Notes: generated from the letters alone by a model not told the origin. A stretch of 64,000 nt of DNA from Ophiura sarsii (GCA_035610835.1 CM069443.1:86116690-86180689); one strand, 5' to 3'. Counted from the first letter of the stretch, positions 11,293-26,900 are shown. A program made the numbers and translations.

Positions 11293-11589
11293 ATGTCAGC
11301 GCCATATTTTACAAATAGTCGCACACTAGAATCAGAAACAAACGCAGCAGAGAAGGAAAAAAACCTTCATGAAAAAGTGGCTGCAAACTCGACTAAGAAT
11401 TGCTATACTATTTTGGAAAATCAAGCCTTGGAAATATCAACCGCTCACGGTTATCCCATAATCTTTAAGGCAAAGACTTGGTTCGGCAAATGTATATGGT
11501 CGCTGATCTTTCTCGTCGCTACCGTGGCATTTGCAGGACAAGCGTACGTCCTAATGGATAGATATTTAGAATTCAGCGTTTCGGTGGAG
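11293..11589 (+). CDS. Coding exon 1: N-terminus, HG gating motif and TM1
   Basis: Residues 1-99, ending in phase 0 at a GTGAGT donor. The start ATG has A at -3. The segment [16 protein letters not shown] holds the His-Gly pair (H52 G53), which affects gating across the DEG/ENaC family. It is followed by a hydrophobic helix (WFGK to about Y85) and then YLEFSVSVE, the usual entry to the extracellular domain. The polar N-terminus (residues 1-45) is rich in Glu, Lys and Asn. Confidence 0.93.
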
Positions 11590-14500
11590 GTGAGTATCAA
11601 TGATATTGAATTCAATCTCAAAACATGAAGACCATATCACCACAGAGGCATTTTCAGTACGCCTTCAATTAAGACCGTCTTTATATTTTGTCGTATTGGA
11701 TGCTTTTGTTGTCATCAATTCCCCCAGGTTATATAATAAAACCACATGACCAAGAAACATACATTATTGGATTGTGTTTGGACGCAGAATCCCGAAATAC
11801 ATTCAATGAATTTAGTTTGTGTTCTTTCCAGTTGGCAGTCGTGACTCGAGCTACCCTAGATTTTCCAGCTGTAACTGTTTGTAATACCAATAAAGTGAGG
11901 CGATCTGCTATTGCCCATTCCAAACACAAACAAGTATTGACTGTCGATGACAACACGCCTACGGCTTATAAAGGTAACATTGATCTGATCAGTAAGGCGA
12001 GGCATCCTTACACACTATCAAGAATCCCTTCATTGAATGAAGCGTTAACGAAGATAAGGTGCATTGGGTGTACGCTTTTCCCTTCATTGAATGAAGCAAA
12101 ACTAATCTTCATCCAATTCCAATGAAGCAAAAGAGGTTCTTTCGATTAATAATATACAATACATGTATATTCAATGAATCGATTGGGAAGTGTGTACGCT
12201 CCCTTCATTAACTAATAAAGATAAACTAATGATCATTGAACTAAGCGATTTACGGGGTCCTAGATAATTACATATTACACTCGATGCAAAATGTAATCCT
12301 TTGGTTTTGAGTGTGAATTGAGCTAAAGTTGTGCATGGAAATTATTGCAATAATACGGTACTTTCCAGTTAAAGTCATTATTGGACTAAACTATCGTCAA
12401 TATTACCGATATTGAAATATCTTGTATTATGTACTTGTTCAAGTATATAACCAAACTATGATCCTGTTCCTCAAAAAATTTCGCACAGTCCAAAAAAACC
12501 CGCACAGTCCAAAAATATCGCACAGTAAATGTACTACATTTACAATTTTGCCTTCTATTTGCCTAATAACCTCGGTCTTTTGTCTCAATTTTTTCCTATT
12601 TCCTTTTTTTCTCACCCCTTTTTTTTTTTTTTAGAGGGGTGGGGGCGGGGGCTCAAATTGGATTTTTTCGTCAGGGGGGGCATTTGCCCCCCTGCCCCCC
12701 CCCCCCCCCCCTGAGCTACGCCACTGCGCGTTACACACGGATTTTGGCTTTCGCGACATGATTTTAACTTTACACATTTATGTTTGCTTGTATACCCCCC
12801 TGAGGTAGTAAAAGTATACATTGTCTGAAGGGAAATTGCATGAGGAAACCAAATATGCCATTGAAATTATAATACGACCAAAGACTAAAATGGTATGATT
12901 CAAAACCTTCGGAAAAATATCAATTTTTTAAAATTTTAATTAGAGATCCATATTCTTTTATACCTACCCCTATCATTATTTACTTTACATATTTGAATTC
13001 CTCATGAAATTACCCATCAGATGATATATCATTGTCAAAGGTTACTACGTCGGTAAGGTAATGATACCGGCTAGTGAATAGCCTATCTCCGATTTGTATT
13101 TTACATTTTTCTTAGAATTTTCAGAAATATTTTTTCAGGATGTACCCTTCCCTGATCTAAACTGCATTTCTGAATTCCTCTAGTTACAAGCTTTCCAAAA
13201 ATGTATACTTTTGCTATCATAGGTTAAAAATTTCGGTTATAGTCATTTTATAAATCCGGTAAACATGGTAAATTGAGGCTGTATTCATGTTGACTGTGTA
13301 GCGAATAGGAAAAGCTGATGATCATGGTCGTATCCGTATTTAATTAGTTGTTACAAATAGTTGACAAGTCTGTTGAACCACATACTTAAAGACTACTAAA
13401 TGTCCTTTAAAATGGGACCAGAAGGGTGTTTGTAACATTGGGGATGACTAGTTATTGTAATAAGAACAAAGCATGGTATTATTCCCATTGAGTTTGTACA
13501 GGCGGTACGTGATTGCTAAATTGCGAGTTGTGAATGGATGAGTGTTGATGTGTGGGGAGTTGTCGGGTCATGGTCGGGTGAGTTGTGTGTCGAGTTGTGA
13601 AGGGATGTGTGTGAGTTTATGGATTGAGATTGAGTGTGAATGAGATTTTGAGTGTTCTTGAGTTGTGAAGTAAACTTTAAGTTTTAGTTTTTAATGTTGT
13701 ACCTTACGGACTGCGGGTACTATTATACATGTATTTTTACGAATATGACATAGAATACAAAACACATAGCGGCCTCCCTCCATTGATATTTAGTAATACC
13801 CTTATAGCGTCATTTAGCTTCTCGACCAGCCCCCTACATAGTCACTTGCACTTACATGCCATACGTATTTGTTTAGGTTTTACACATTTATTTTTCTAAA
13901 AAACATGACACTTGAAAATTTAATTGATTGTCACGTTGAAAACAATACAAATTTTGGGCATCGATGGGTACTAACCTATTTTTGAAAACTATAGGGTGTA
14001 TCAAAAAATAGGACACTGTTTCATGGCGGTGTTTTACTTTTTTACAAAACCCCTGGACCATGACCAACTCACCATCAGTGCAAAACCCAATTAATAATGA
14101 TAATCTTCTGAAAATTTGAGATTAATCCAAAGAAAAATAAGACCATAATTTGCGTAAACCATGTCATTTACTAGTCTATACAATGGGATTTACACATACA
14201 AACCATAACATTACATGGTTTACATTTCCATACTTTGCATTCATCAATATTGTAAATCATCTATCAATAATAATAGCAAAGATTAGTTTCGTATTCCTCT
14301 AATTCTGGCACAAATCATTAATCGCTACATAATACACACATTTGATGCATGAATATGTCTGTGCAATGTTGCTCAGCATGTAGGAAAGTTGTGGTAGGAA
14401 AGCACCAATCATGTCAATAGTGTGTTTATACCAATCACTGACAGAGGACATTTAGACTTAGAAATTGGAAAGTTTGTAAGTCAACTTCAATTTCAGCCAT

Positions 14501-17500
14501 AAGCATGATAGTAATAAGAATAATAAGCATGATAAGAATACGAATAATTTCCCTTTTAGCCTGTTTAAATTTGTAATCATCCACAGTCATATTACTCTAC
14601 CTTTACTGTGCGAATTACCATTGTACATACTACAAAATGAGTTGACTTGCCTAGTTCCTTAATTGATGATGGATTGTTCTCATCTTTTCAGGGTTTTAAC
14701 TTTATTAGTAAAAAATTACTTAACCTAGTGTTAATAAATTTCCCTTTGCTACTTGCGTAAAGATCGATTTTTTCGCGTGCGCTCAAGCGTTTTGGGCTCT
14801 TTGTTGACCAGCCAATGAGTGCTCTTGTGGGCGTTTTTGGTTTTCATCCATTCTTTGTCTGTGAGTCGCTTTTTCCATCACAGTTTTTTGATCATTCGCT
14901 CCGTCGTTCTTGATGAGAGAACATGTTCTAGCCAGCTCAGCAAATATAAATTTCCCACCCACCCGCCCAAAATATGAGGCGTAGGGTTCGCTGGTTGTTC
15001 CCATAGCTTGTCTCGTTTTTAGTTATACATGCCAGTTGGTTTCTCAGTTATCGAGCAGTTTTGTTTTTTCTTTCATTGTAAAGAAGTACTTTACAATCAT
15101 TTTAAAATGTAACGATTGATATGCATTGTTTATTCAACAAGTAGTTGTACAAAATGTTATGCAAATTGTGCGTTTTCACACAAAGGAGTAAAAATTTCAA
15201 GTGCATGTTAAAATGAAGCGGCAGCGTGCCCCAAATTGGAAAATGTTAATGTTTAATAATATAATTAAATCTGTCTTCAGCCCTTAATGCAGTTCGATTA
15301 AGGATCGGTCGGGAAATATCTCATTCCCTTCCGCGACGTAGGTCAGAGATTCGTATTAATTACCGCAAATTATATATTATCATTTGAATTTAACCCATAT
15401 GACTTCATTTCAAGTGTATGTTAAAATGAAGCGGCAGCGTGCCTCAAATTTGAAAATTTGAATGTAAGGGCGACAATTGCATGTCTACCCTTTTAAACTG
15501 GTTATAAATTCGTGGTTCTGCCTCAATAATGCAATGCTCGTTGTGACTATTTCAATTCAATTCAGGTTTGCCTATCCCCATGTTGAATATAGAACGGATA
15601 GGCATAGTGGTATGTGTTATAAATTATAATATAATTAAATCTGTCTTCAGCCCTTAATGCACCTCGATTAAGGATCGGTCGGGAAATATCTCATCCCCTT
15701 CCGCGACGTAGGTCAGAGATTCGTATTAATTACTGCAAATTATATTTTATCGTTTGAATTGTTTTGGCGTATATAGTCAGTGGAAAATAAATGGCAGACT
15801 TGCCTCTCATCATCACGGTGGCATCCGCAAATTTTGGTTTGGTCAGTGTTATACTTTCTGAGCGTCAAGTGGCAATTGTACTTTACAACGAAATCAAATT
15901 AGTCATGGTTCAGTGGTTTTAATAAGGATTAAATCTTTGCTGAAAGAGAGTCCTATTTTTTTGATACACCCTGTACATTCATTTTATCATTAAAGTACCG
16001 TGTTCCAATATCGATTTCGATTGCTCAAATGGGGTGGAATGTACCAAGAGATATTTATTCTGCGATGGAATACGCCACTGTTCCGATGGTAGTGATGAAA
16101 TAGGATGCACGTACGGTAAGAACGTTGACGGCACTCACATCTTTGTAATACATGTTTTTCCTTTCGTGGATCGGGATATCTTGCAAACCCTGTGGTAAAA
16201 ATGGTGGGTTTTTTTAGCTATACAGACGGATCCATATTATATTTCACAGGATGAGGCGTCAAAGGTGCATGTTTTGATCCCCATATTTTTTCATTATGTC
16301 TGTAATATCTTAGGGGCCAGATATGTTCCATTTAGAAATTGTAGGCTAAAATGTGATGAATTATTGCCAAAGGTGGTTAACCACCCGCCAATGTGTGTAC
16401 TACTCAAAGGCGAATTTCGTGTGACCTTGTGCGTCTAAAATAAGAACCATTTGAGTTATGCAACTCAAACTTTGGAATGCGACAATTTTAGGAATGACCT
16501 TTCAAGTAAAATAGAAAACATCAAGTTGAAAATCTGGCTAGCAATCATAACATTTACCTTTAATGTTCGCTACACCGTCTTACTCTTAGGCTAACAAACG
16601 ACCAAAAAAATCTTATACTTAATGTATACAGTAATTATATGTAATTTGAATCAAAGGTATTTTTTTCTATAAATTCCGGTACAATTTTGGCCAACTCAAG
16701 GTCAAGGGTCGTTGCAACCCATGCACAATGTTTATGATAATTTTCCTATAGGTGACTGTGGAGACAACCAGTTCATGTGTAAGAATGGGAGTGATTACGG
16801 GACGTGTATCGATAAGGATCGCGAGTGTGACAATACAATCCATTGTTACGACGCTGAAGATGAATTGGATTGTGGTAAGGGGAAAATAATTATACTTTGT
16901 CTATTTTTTCTTTTTAGTGCCTGCTTTATTGCAAGTCCAGGAAAAGGTGTAGGTCCCAATACTGTACTGGTATCGTCCGATACTGGAACTTCCCGTACCA
17001 TTCGATACTGGTACAAAGTCAGTGTTCCAGTATCGGCAATACTGGAACCTATACAATGTTCCGGTATTGGGCGATACTGGAACATAATTATGTACCATTA
17101 TCGCTCAATACTGTGTCAAATGACTAGTGGTAACATGTGTACCAGTATCGACCAGTATGTACCAGTATCACTCGATACTGGAACACAAGTTAGTCGATAC
17201 TGGAACAGCGATGTTCCATTATTGAACTGGTATACCAGTATCTGGGACCTAAAGTAAATTTGTTCCCAAGTCCATTATCATGAGTCTTATATCTGTCACT
17301 TCCCTTGATGTGGTACAGTACTCATTTGGAAAATAATGAATAAAGTCCGACTGACCCTACACGCGAGGTCCGAAAATCCGTAGGAAAGATCGTCGCCTTT
17401 TCTGGGATAATTTGACTTTTAATTTTGTTTTATATATATAAAACGATGACACGCATTGTAAATAATATCCCGCCATTTCCCCTATTGCATATTTCTATTG

Positions 17501-17888
17501 CATTGAACCGAGCTGGCTGATGGATATTGTTTAGGCGAGAGGTTCTATTAAGATAGAAATAGATAGAAATACTATTAAACACCATTATAATACTCAGTTT
17601 ACCAAAATGATATGATGTAACGTTATACCAGTTGTCAGTATTTTTAAAATAAAATAAAAAATACAGATATATCGTTAACCCTAGATTTGTAAAACTTCTT
17701 GATATTTAGAGTGCACAGCGGATCAATTCAAATGCGGAAGTGGACCTTGCATACCCCGAACTAAATTATGCGATGATGCCAATGATTGTATGGATAAGAG
17801 TGATGAACAGCCTACATTGTGTGGTAAAATTAGTTATTCAAGTGCTTAATTTTTTCATCATTGTCGTCATTGTCGTCATCATCGTCTC

Positions 17889-17952
<64 letters not shown>

Positions 17953-20900
17953 GGTGTCGTCGTCGGTGGCGATTTCTGAAAAGTGGGTTTTGCAATTAAT
18001 ATTTTCAAGCCACCTGGTACAACCACCACAAACAAATGTTATAGTTTTAATTCAACTGGAAAAATAATATTTATTACAAACAAAATCAAATAATTTAGAT
18101 TCTTGATAACAAGCTGTTGCGTTACAATCTCGCTCTAAGGTGTATCACAAACTTTAATCTTACCCCTGCTGAAATCCTAGTTATGCCTATATAGCTGCAT
18201 TTAATTTCTTGCTTTTGTCCTCAAATATCCAATTTAGATCAGAAGTTGCTACAAAAGGAAGGTTGGAAATGTGGTAACACTTTAGTGTTTATTCCTCAAA
18301 TGTTTGTTTGCGATCAGTATCAGGATTGCCCCCGAGGAATAGATGAAAGAGACGAGGCTTGCTCAGCAGGTGGTGAGTTGGGTTTCCTATTTGATACCAT
18401 AAGGCGACGAACAAACTATTGTTCTGCGGGCAAACGGACTTCGCAGATTTTTATTTTTTTTAAATTTTCGTTAACAGTTTTGTATTATTATTATTTTAAT
18501 TTTTTAAATGTGTTTTACAAAAATTGTGTTCAAAAAAGTGTTTAAAACAGCAGAAAAAAAAATCAAAATAGGTTTGTTGGGACTGTAAAGCATAATTCGT
18601 CGCCGTAGTGCATTCATTAGTGAATTAAATTCACTAAAGGTATTCCAATAAACTGCACATGCCAATTATCATTTATAAATTTCTGCACGTGGAGTTTTTC
18701 ATCACCAGTTGATCTCAGTTGAAAATTCCCATACGTTACACTGCCGACAATGAGCTAATTGATATTCATGAGGTGATTTGCTACAGCGAATTTACACTGG
18801 AATTTTGACTTGCTCGATAACATCATGAACTGTAATGCTTTTAATTCATGAATCTGAATAGGAAACATGAATTTATTGGTATAAAATGTACAATGAACAC
18901 AATGAAATGGTAATTGGGTCTGATGGTTTACTTTGTCGACAACAGTCAGCTACCAGTCACTATTTTCTTTTTCAGCCAGCGCGAGTGAGTGACCTCGCTT
19001 AATACCAAACAGACGTTTGTGGAAATGAAAAGAGTTTCAAATGTGCTATTTTTTGAACATTTCAGGACAAACTCCACTATGGACTCAATATTATAGAACC
19101 CAAGGCTTCAATATTTATTGATATAGGTTATTTGATAATTTTCAACAATGTAAAGGAACTAAAATATTGAAAACTGTATCGCCATTTTTATGTATTTTTT
19201 ACATTGAAAAGTGTCTCCATAAAATTGCCATATCTCGTATAGTCACAACCCTTTTGATAATTTAGGCAGCAAAAAGAGTGGAGTCTTCGATGTACCTATT
19301 GTCCCGTCAATGTAAAGTAAACCAGCCATGCGTGTAATGTCGCGGGGAACACATGCATTTCAAATGGATATTCCTAACATGTGTAGGTCTGTACAGAGAG
19401 CATGTGGAATTACAGACAAATTCCGATCTTTCCACAAAAACTGTATATTTGATGTGAATATTTGAAGCAGATATTCATGCTTAATACTTCTATTTTTTTA
19501 ACTGTATGATGAGCGATCAATGCTTTAAATTGGAGTCTATGTTAGCAAACAATTATTACAATGTTGCAAACGGTCAAGTCCAGCATTTTTAGTCGCACAT
19601 CACCTAATTTAAAACATTTCACTACATTTCTTAAATCAATAATGATACAATTTATATAGTTATAAAGTAACAATATTTGATATGAGGGGTTGCAGAAAAT
19701 CATAAATCATACAACTGTGAATGAAACAGTCTTCCTACATCATCTAAAATGAGCTTTTCTATTCGGAAAATTTCGGAATTCTTTGGAGCTTGCATGAACC
19801 AGCAACATCCCGTTAAAAGAAAAAATGACCTTGCAGTGCGTAGAGCGTGACCTGCTGACTGACTGACAACACAGTGATAACTTGCAAGCGTCCAGGGGGA
19901 GAAATACTTTTGCGCGGCAGTGTATCTTGGGAGCTCAAGGATTAAAAAATGGTCAGTTTGCATTAAATCGAAATCCTATATTTCGTTAACACGGGTAAAA
20001 CGTGAAAAGGTCGTTGATATCAGTAGGTCCTATATAGGGGCTCAAAACTTTGAACCAACAATATCGGCCGAGTGCACCAATGACGGGTAGCTGAAGAATA
20101 GCGCTACCTCGCTAGTAACTGAGGCGTAACCAACAATTTTGAGAGCGCCAATGCGGGGTAAGCTACTAGGCTAGTAACTGGCGGGTAATTTACGCTAAAT
20201 GTTATACCTGACCGGACCCAAGAGTAAGTTGGGGCATAACCTTTTATGCCACAAATCAGTCGATTCTAGCAGTAGCGTACATTTGTTGTGAACATTGGAG
20301 GGGATGATTCGCTAATGCTGAAGGACCAATTGCGCTTGCATGCCCAGGGGGTGTCTATTTGAAGTGGAATGTGACCCCTCATAAGCCGAAAGATTTTTTA
20401 TTTTTGAAAATCCATTCATGAAATTTGGTGATTTTTTTTAGTCAAAATTTAGATCAACTCATTTTGCCCATTCAAACACTAATCGCACCGACTTTGGGTC
20501 ATATTTTGACCAAAATGTACTAATTGTCCAAGGATCTTAAATAATGACTAAATACATAAACTTATTATTGTTTTTATTAATTAAAAACTGATAAAGCCAA
20601 GTTTCAACATTATTGTGAGTGGAAGGGTAGAACTAGAATAACGAAATAAAAAAGCATATCGTGCCGTGCGTGGTCAGGGAATCGAACCGGGGTTCCGCGG
20701 TTAACACGCGAAGGACAAGTTGTCCACGCCACGGAAGTATTTGTGTTAAAGAGATGTGTTATAATTGTATATAATTGTATCCATCGGGTGCTTGTGTTTG
20801 TCATTAAAATTGTGCTTTTTGGTGCAATGTTTGTATGTGCCCCTCGCCCAAAATATGTTTGTAATGTCATGATAGTCCTTATTTTCGAAAAAGCGGTAAA

Positions 20901-23900
20901 CAAACTTCGAATTTTTTGGCCATAAAATGGCATCATTTTTTTCCGGATCGCAGGCCGACTCCAGGTGATTCTTGATTTACACTCACCTATGACCTAGCGA
21001 GTGACGACACGTTTTTAATATTACGGAGGACCATTCACGCCAGAATTTTACAATAAACTATAGGTTAACACTTTGCATATGCGCCAATTAATTTTGTAAG
21101 GGGACGATGCTGATTAATGTGGATATTTACCTCGCTAGTTGCTATTCTGATGTTACTCGCCAGTTGTGCTTTAAGAATTACATCGTTAGTAAGTTATGCT
21201 ACAGTTAGAGCATAACTACTAGGGAGGTAGCTTACCTCCCTATTAAGTTACCCGTCATTGGTGCACTCGGCCGTATATTTCAAGATGTTCGTATGATCAC
21301 CATGATCACAGTAATGTCAGCAATTATAATTGTATTCAATTTAGTACTTGTTTTGCTAAGCACAAGGGTCAAAAGGTCAAATGTCAATAGACCTCTGTAG
21401 AGATTTAAATCGATCATAAGGAAGCATCATAAAAGGCCACGTAGCCTCTAGCGCTGTCATGAAATAACTCCTTCACAGTAATACCAACGACATATGAATA
21501 CAACCTCTTCTATTATCAGCTACTCGCTTTTACAAACATTAATACCAAATACTGAATGTTCATGGTGGAAATAATGATGTGGAAAACGCGCACCATTGTT
21601 CATATTGTTTATGAGACACCGTGTAATGCTACATGGGATCAAATGAATTAATTACTAGATATTAATGAGTTCTTACCAATTCCATTATCTTTTAAAGGGA
21701 ACAACGTCGTGTGTGGACCTGACCAGTTGAGCTGTGAAGATGTTGACTCATTCTATACTCGATGTATTGATGATGCATCCATATGCGATGGAATTGACGA
21801 TAGTTGCATTGATTTTGCAGATGAGAGTAGAGAGTATTGCCCAGGTAAATACAGCTATGTATTTCCCCTCATATTTGGATAAGAATTAAAAAGATATAGC
21901 TCCCCTAGAACAAACTATTTAAAAAACAATCATATTTTGAATTTCAGAAAATAAACAGTCATATAATGATTATAGTCCAAGTGCATTGGCTCATTTAACA
22001 TTCAGGACTGGTCCGGAAAGTATGCTTTCGTAGAAACAATAACATATATAATAGTCTCTGAGAAACCCCTTTGCTCCCTTCTGAATTCATGACGACGACA
22101 GGAATGACATCCCAAACAGTTGAACAAAAATGTTGAAAGTATAATATAATCAAAAATGTTGAAAGTATTCAATCAATGGGGTAGGCCATTAGGCCATATT
22201 TTGAGGGTGCAAAACTGATAGTCAGTATTTTAGCTTTGGTAATATTCTTGAAATTCTAGATGGCCGATAAAATATTAGTATTTAGAAAAACTCACATTTT
22301 TCTTCAAAATAATAATATGTTCATACGAGGGGCAGTCAGTAAATAATGAAAGTGATCATGGTATGGGATGCATGAGTGATTCTATTGAGGAGATAATGTG
22401 ATCAATACAAAGTATGAACCTTTGTCTTTCAAACAATACACTTTTGGATTTTTAAGTGTGCACTATGACGTCATAGCATTGTCTCAAAGTAAGTACACTT
22501 GGGACACTGCTAAATCGGTTATTTGGCGGGAAATTTGAATTGTTTTTATGAAACACGTGGTAAGAAGATTGCATAACATGACATCAGAAGCAGGTAAATC
22601 CCGATTTTTTTTTCTCGCATAAATATGATACAAAAGACAATCACTTTAATCCCTGTGTAATTTGGAATGTGTAGTATAAGAGAAAAAAGTAAGGAGAAGC
22701 AATTGAATAAAAGGTATACAAATATCAGTATTTCAAATAGCTAATTTTCATTTTAAAATGCCCAGTCAGTGAATCACTAATATTGCGGAAAATCAAACAA
22801 TTTAGGAATAATTCAAGCAATTAACCAGTTTGGAAGATTCCATATGATAGTTAACTAATTATCTGAACGTATTCGCATGAAACCTGCAGAAAAAATGCGC
22901 ATGCGCAGACGGCAGATAATTTTGAAACGGGCCCAAAATGGCTAAAATCATGAAATTTACCAGATAAAAGCTTGCTGTGCCTTCAAATTCTAATCAGAAA
23001 TAATGAAAAATGCTTAAATCAATGTGTAAACATATTGTGATAGTCGAAATGAAGATATACAGGAATGTATCAATCAAAGATGGCTGCCACAACCTCTCTT
23101 ATTACTGTTATCTTTAGAGCTACTAGATATGTATTGTGTAAGTAATCGTCATATAATTTCAATGGTTTGAGGAAATTTTATGAACAGCTCCTTTTGAAAT
23201 CCCCACCATTATTGCTTTACATCCCACAACAATTTATTAAATTATAATCCCTCCATTGTTCTTTATCCTTTGTTGTTTCCTAAGGTATATTATTGCGGAT
23301 TTTGCTAAATAAAAGCGTATTTCAGATGGTCCCTTCTTGTTCGTATTAAGGCATTCAGATCTAAAAAAGAGTGTCAAACAGAGATAAGTGTGTATTCTAA
23401 CTATATGCCAAGTGTTATCTGTTTTTATGCTTGCATTGCCGAGATATACGCAAATGTATCAATCAACCCATATTCAACATATTACATATCCAGCCAAATA
23501 ATTGACAAATTTCAGTCAGTGTCTGAAACCTATTGTGTTTATGTTAATGACGTTACATAACCAAATGTATCTAACACTCCAAAAGTGTATTGTTTGAAAG
23601 ACAAAGGTTCATACGTTGTATTGATCACATTATCCCCTCAATAGAATCACTCATGCATCCCATACCATGATCACTTTCATTATTTATTGACTGCCCCTCG
23701 TATAAAGCCGAACTTCTGTTTTAGAACACACTTTTGTGATAATTTTCATTGCGATCAGACTCGGCATTGAATTGTTTTCTTTCTTCTTCTATGGGTAACT
23801 ACATGAGGAAGGAGTAGCCTATTATAAAAAGTACAACGTACACCTTGGCCATTTGCTCTAGAAAATGGGAGCATCGATTTGCAAATTAATGACCATGCAT

Positions 23901-26900
23901 TATTACGATTCTATATAGATGATAAGATGCCTCCTCGCGTGCTCGGTTGTTCAACATCTTCTACCGAGTTCAATTTCATGAATAATACCGGGGTTGACAC
24001 TGCAATTGTAACATGGAATGAAGTTACAGCAATGGATAATTTTGGATCGGATAGTGATAACTTGGACGTAAAAGAAGGTAACGTTAACCTTAAAGAAAAA
24101 TACATTTTAGCAGAGCACAATTAAACATCTTTATGTTAATAATATCAGATTAAACGTTCATCAATACCCGTAAATATCTAAAATTAAAAAAAAGTTGACT
24201 TGCCCTTTCAGGGTCAAAGTCAGGGTCGGACGGTCGGATTTTTTTTTTTTGTTGTTGAAAATTTTTGAAAATTGACTGCACAAAAACACGTTTTAAAGAT
24301 TTTTTTTAATTTTTAAACAAGCAGGTACTACTTAAAAACACGTTTTGATCTTTCTTTATTGTTATGTGCTTCTTTCAATTTTTGTAATTTTCTTTTTCAA
24401 TCTTTTTTTTTTTTTTTTTGTGAAAAAAAAAAAAAAAAAAAAAAAAATAGCGACCCTAGATTTCCGAAAATTAGGGTCGGTCGGAAAGGGCAAGTCACTT
24501 TTTTTGGGGGGGGGCCTAATCTCAGATTAATACCGTAAACGTTCCTCAATACCCGTATATCTGTAAACATCTTTATGTTAATAATCTAAGATTAATACCG
24601 TAAACGTTCATCAATACCCGTAAATATCTGTAAACATCTTTATATTAATAATCTAAGATTAATACCGTAAACGTTTATCAATACCCGTATATCTGTGTGT
24701 GTAGTGTTCACTATAAAATTAGATCTCTCTCCGGATTGATAAATACTCCACAATTTCGTTTGGTTGCTGGATCTACACGTACATACCACGAATCATTTGA
24801 TTGAATGATCTGTTGATATGAAAGAAATTATCATTATTGGCACTCACTAACATATTAGAACTCATATCAATTCAGGTGGCCATATTACTTGTTTTAAAAC
24901 TACGACTCTACCCTTCTGCTAGTGAGGTGAGGTGTTCGGTCTATTCCACATTGTATTTCATGCCTGGCATGATTTGTATAATTGGTATAATTTATTGCCA
25001 AGACCTATATTAACTGCGACCTCTTGATAGCATGGTAGCATCCGCAAATCAACCAAGTGTTCTGTTGTTACCATTTCTCTGCGGTAATACACACGTATAT
25101 TAACATCTTATATTACAGAAGTCCATTACATTGGCAACCACTGCATTGATGAAACAATCGGTGATGATGTGCGTCTTCCTGTTGAATTGTCTTCTGGGGA
25201 CTCCTATCGTCCAGGACGTTATGTTGTCACCTACACTTTCACTGACTTAGCGGGCAATGCTAACTTTTGTGCTAGTTATTTTCAAGTTTGTCCAGGTATC
25301 GACACTTTTGTTTTTAATAAATATATTAGAACATTTTTCAAACAATATCGTCTGGATTGTAAACTGATACAATTACTTGATGCGACACAGTCGTTCGGCC
25401 AGTGGGTCGGTGGGCCGGTCGCGATCTTTATTACCGTAAACAACATTTGATACCTGACGGAGTAAAGTGCATAGCACATGTACAAGTGCATAGCACATGT
25501 ACATTGTACAGCAATACATTTATACAGTGAGTGAGTACGGTTAATAAATTCGCGGGCCGGTCAATCGCGTCGGTCGGTCGCTCGGTCGGTCGATCGCGCG
25601 GTCAAACGGTCGTTCGGTCGCTCGGTTGGTCACTCAGTCATTTAGTTAGTTAATTACTTTAATAGCACATACACAGCCAATCCAGAGTTCCACAAATTTC
25701 ACTTATCGTACAGCTTCAGAGTGCTATAAATTTGACATCGTAAATAACCTGATTAATTATATCCCAACTTGGTGTGTGTGTGTTTAGTAGATGATTGTTT
25801 ATCTTGATTAGTGTTGCTTGAATCAAAACTTCTAAGTTCTATCAGTGTCCTGTGCAGGGGTTTATACAGCAGAGTTCTGCCACATAAATCATCACTAATA
25901 CTAGTACTGTCGATGAGTGCTATTAATTCATTATAGCACGAGGAAGCGTAAGTCATACTAATACCTGTATCTTATTACTTTATGAACATTTGTGTATTAT
26001 TTTCTGACAGCTTCTGAAATCATAAATATAACAATTTGTCCGGGGGACATACGTAAGGTCATCAACATGAGCAAGATTGCAGACGGTAGTGCCACGGTTA
26101 CTTGGATGCTTCCAAAAGCAACATTAACTACTGTGAATAGCACTGTAGATCTTGAAGCACAGCTCATCGAACCTACTGACCGGACATTTATTCAACCATC
26201 CACTGATGAAGTGACATGGTAACATATTTTAAACAATTTCTTGAAAATAGTATTTCGTTCCCTCGAAATGTTTTAGCTCCTTTATCTACTGTAAATTCGT
26301 TTTTAAACCCATATCTACTCAGCTCCAGGTTTATTTATTTGCATGGATTCAAAGTCCTTTGATTGTTTGACAGAAATAGTTGAGTATCGAACGATACTGG
26401 ATGTTCCAGTATCGGACGATACTATTACAGTCCAGAATCTGGGACCTAAAGTACACTTTTTCCATTTCGTGGGATTTGAAGGTTGCAAAATAACATTTTG
26501 TTCACATTTTTGTCCTTCTCATTTTAGGGTTTCTGCATTTCAGGGAGAATTGTTCGTACGATACCGATTTTCCGGTATGGACGAATTTTGTGAATTTCTT
26601 ATCACTGTAATTTCAGGTAAATTATCACTAACTCATTTTTAAAACAACATAGGCCTATGAAATTAGAAGTAGGCCAATGGCAAATGGCAGCTTTAAAAAT
26701 CCCTTTTCCAACGCAATACGAAATACGGCGTTTAAGACAACGTTTTGCAAGATGATTCTTAAAGTAGCTTATCAGTCGATCAAAAAAGTTATCGTCGGTA
26801 ATTTGTGTAAGAGCAAATCAACCATGCAATGTGGAGTTAAATCAGCAGTATAGACCTCACACGGTGGGTTATTGGAAATATTCATTTTAAAGTTTGTGCG

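Noticed and set aside
11688..12125. A 145-codon open frame as a separate gene
   Set aside because: It overlaps coding exon 2 in the same frame and extends into introns on both sides.
16712..17257. A 181-codon open frame as one gene
   Set aside because: Only 16752-16874 is an exon (LDLa 2); the rest runs into a foldback element after a good donor.
17740..18067. Open frames with long Val-Ile or Ser runs
   Set aside because: They are translations of the TCATCG microsatellite in intron 5.
19880..19925. A Tc1-like terminus (AATACTTTTGCGCGGCAGTG)
   Set aside because: No matching inverted end was found in intron 6.
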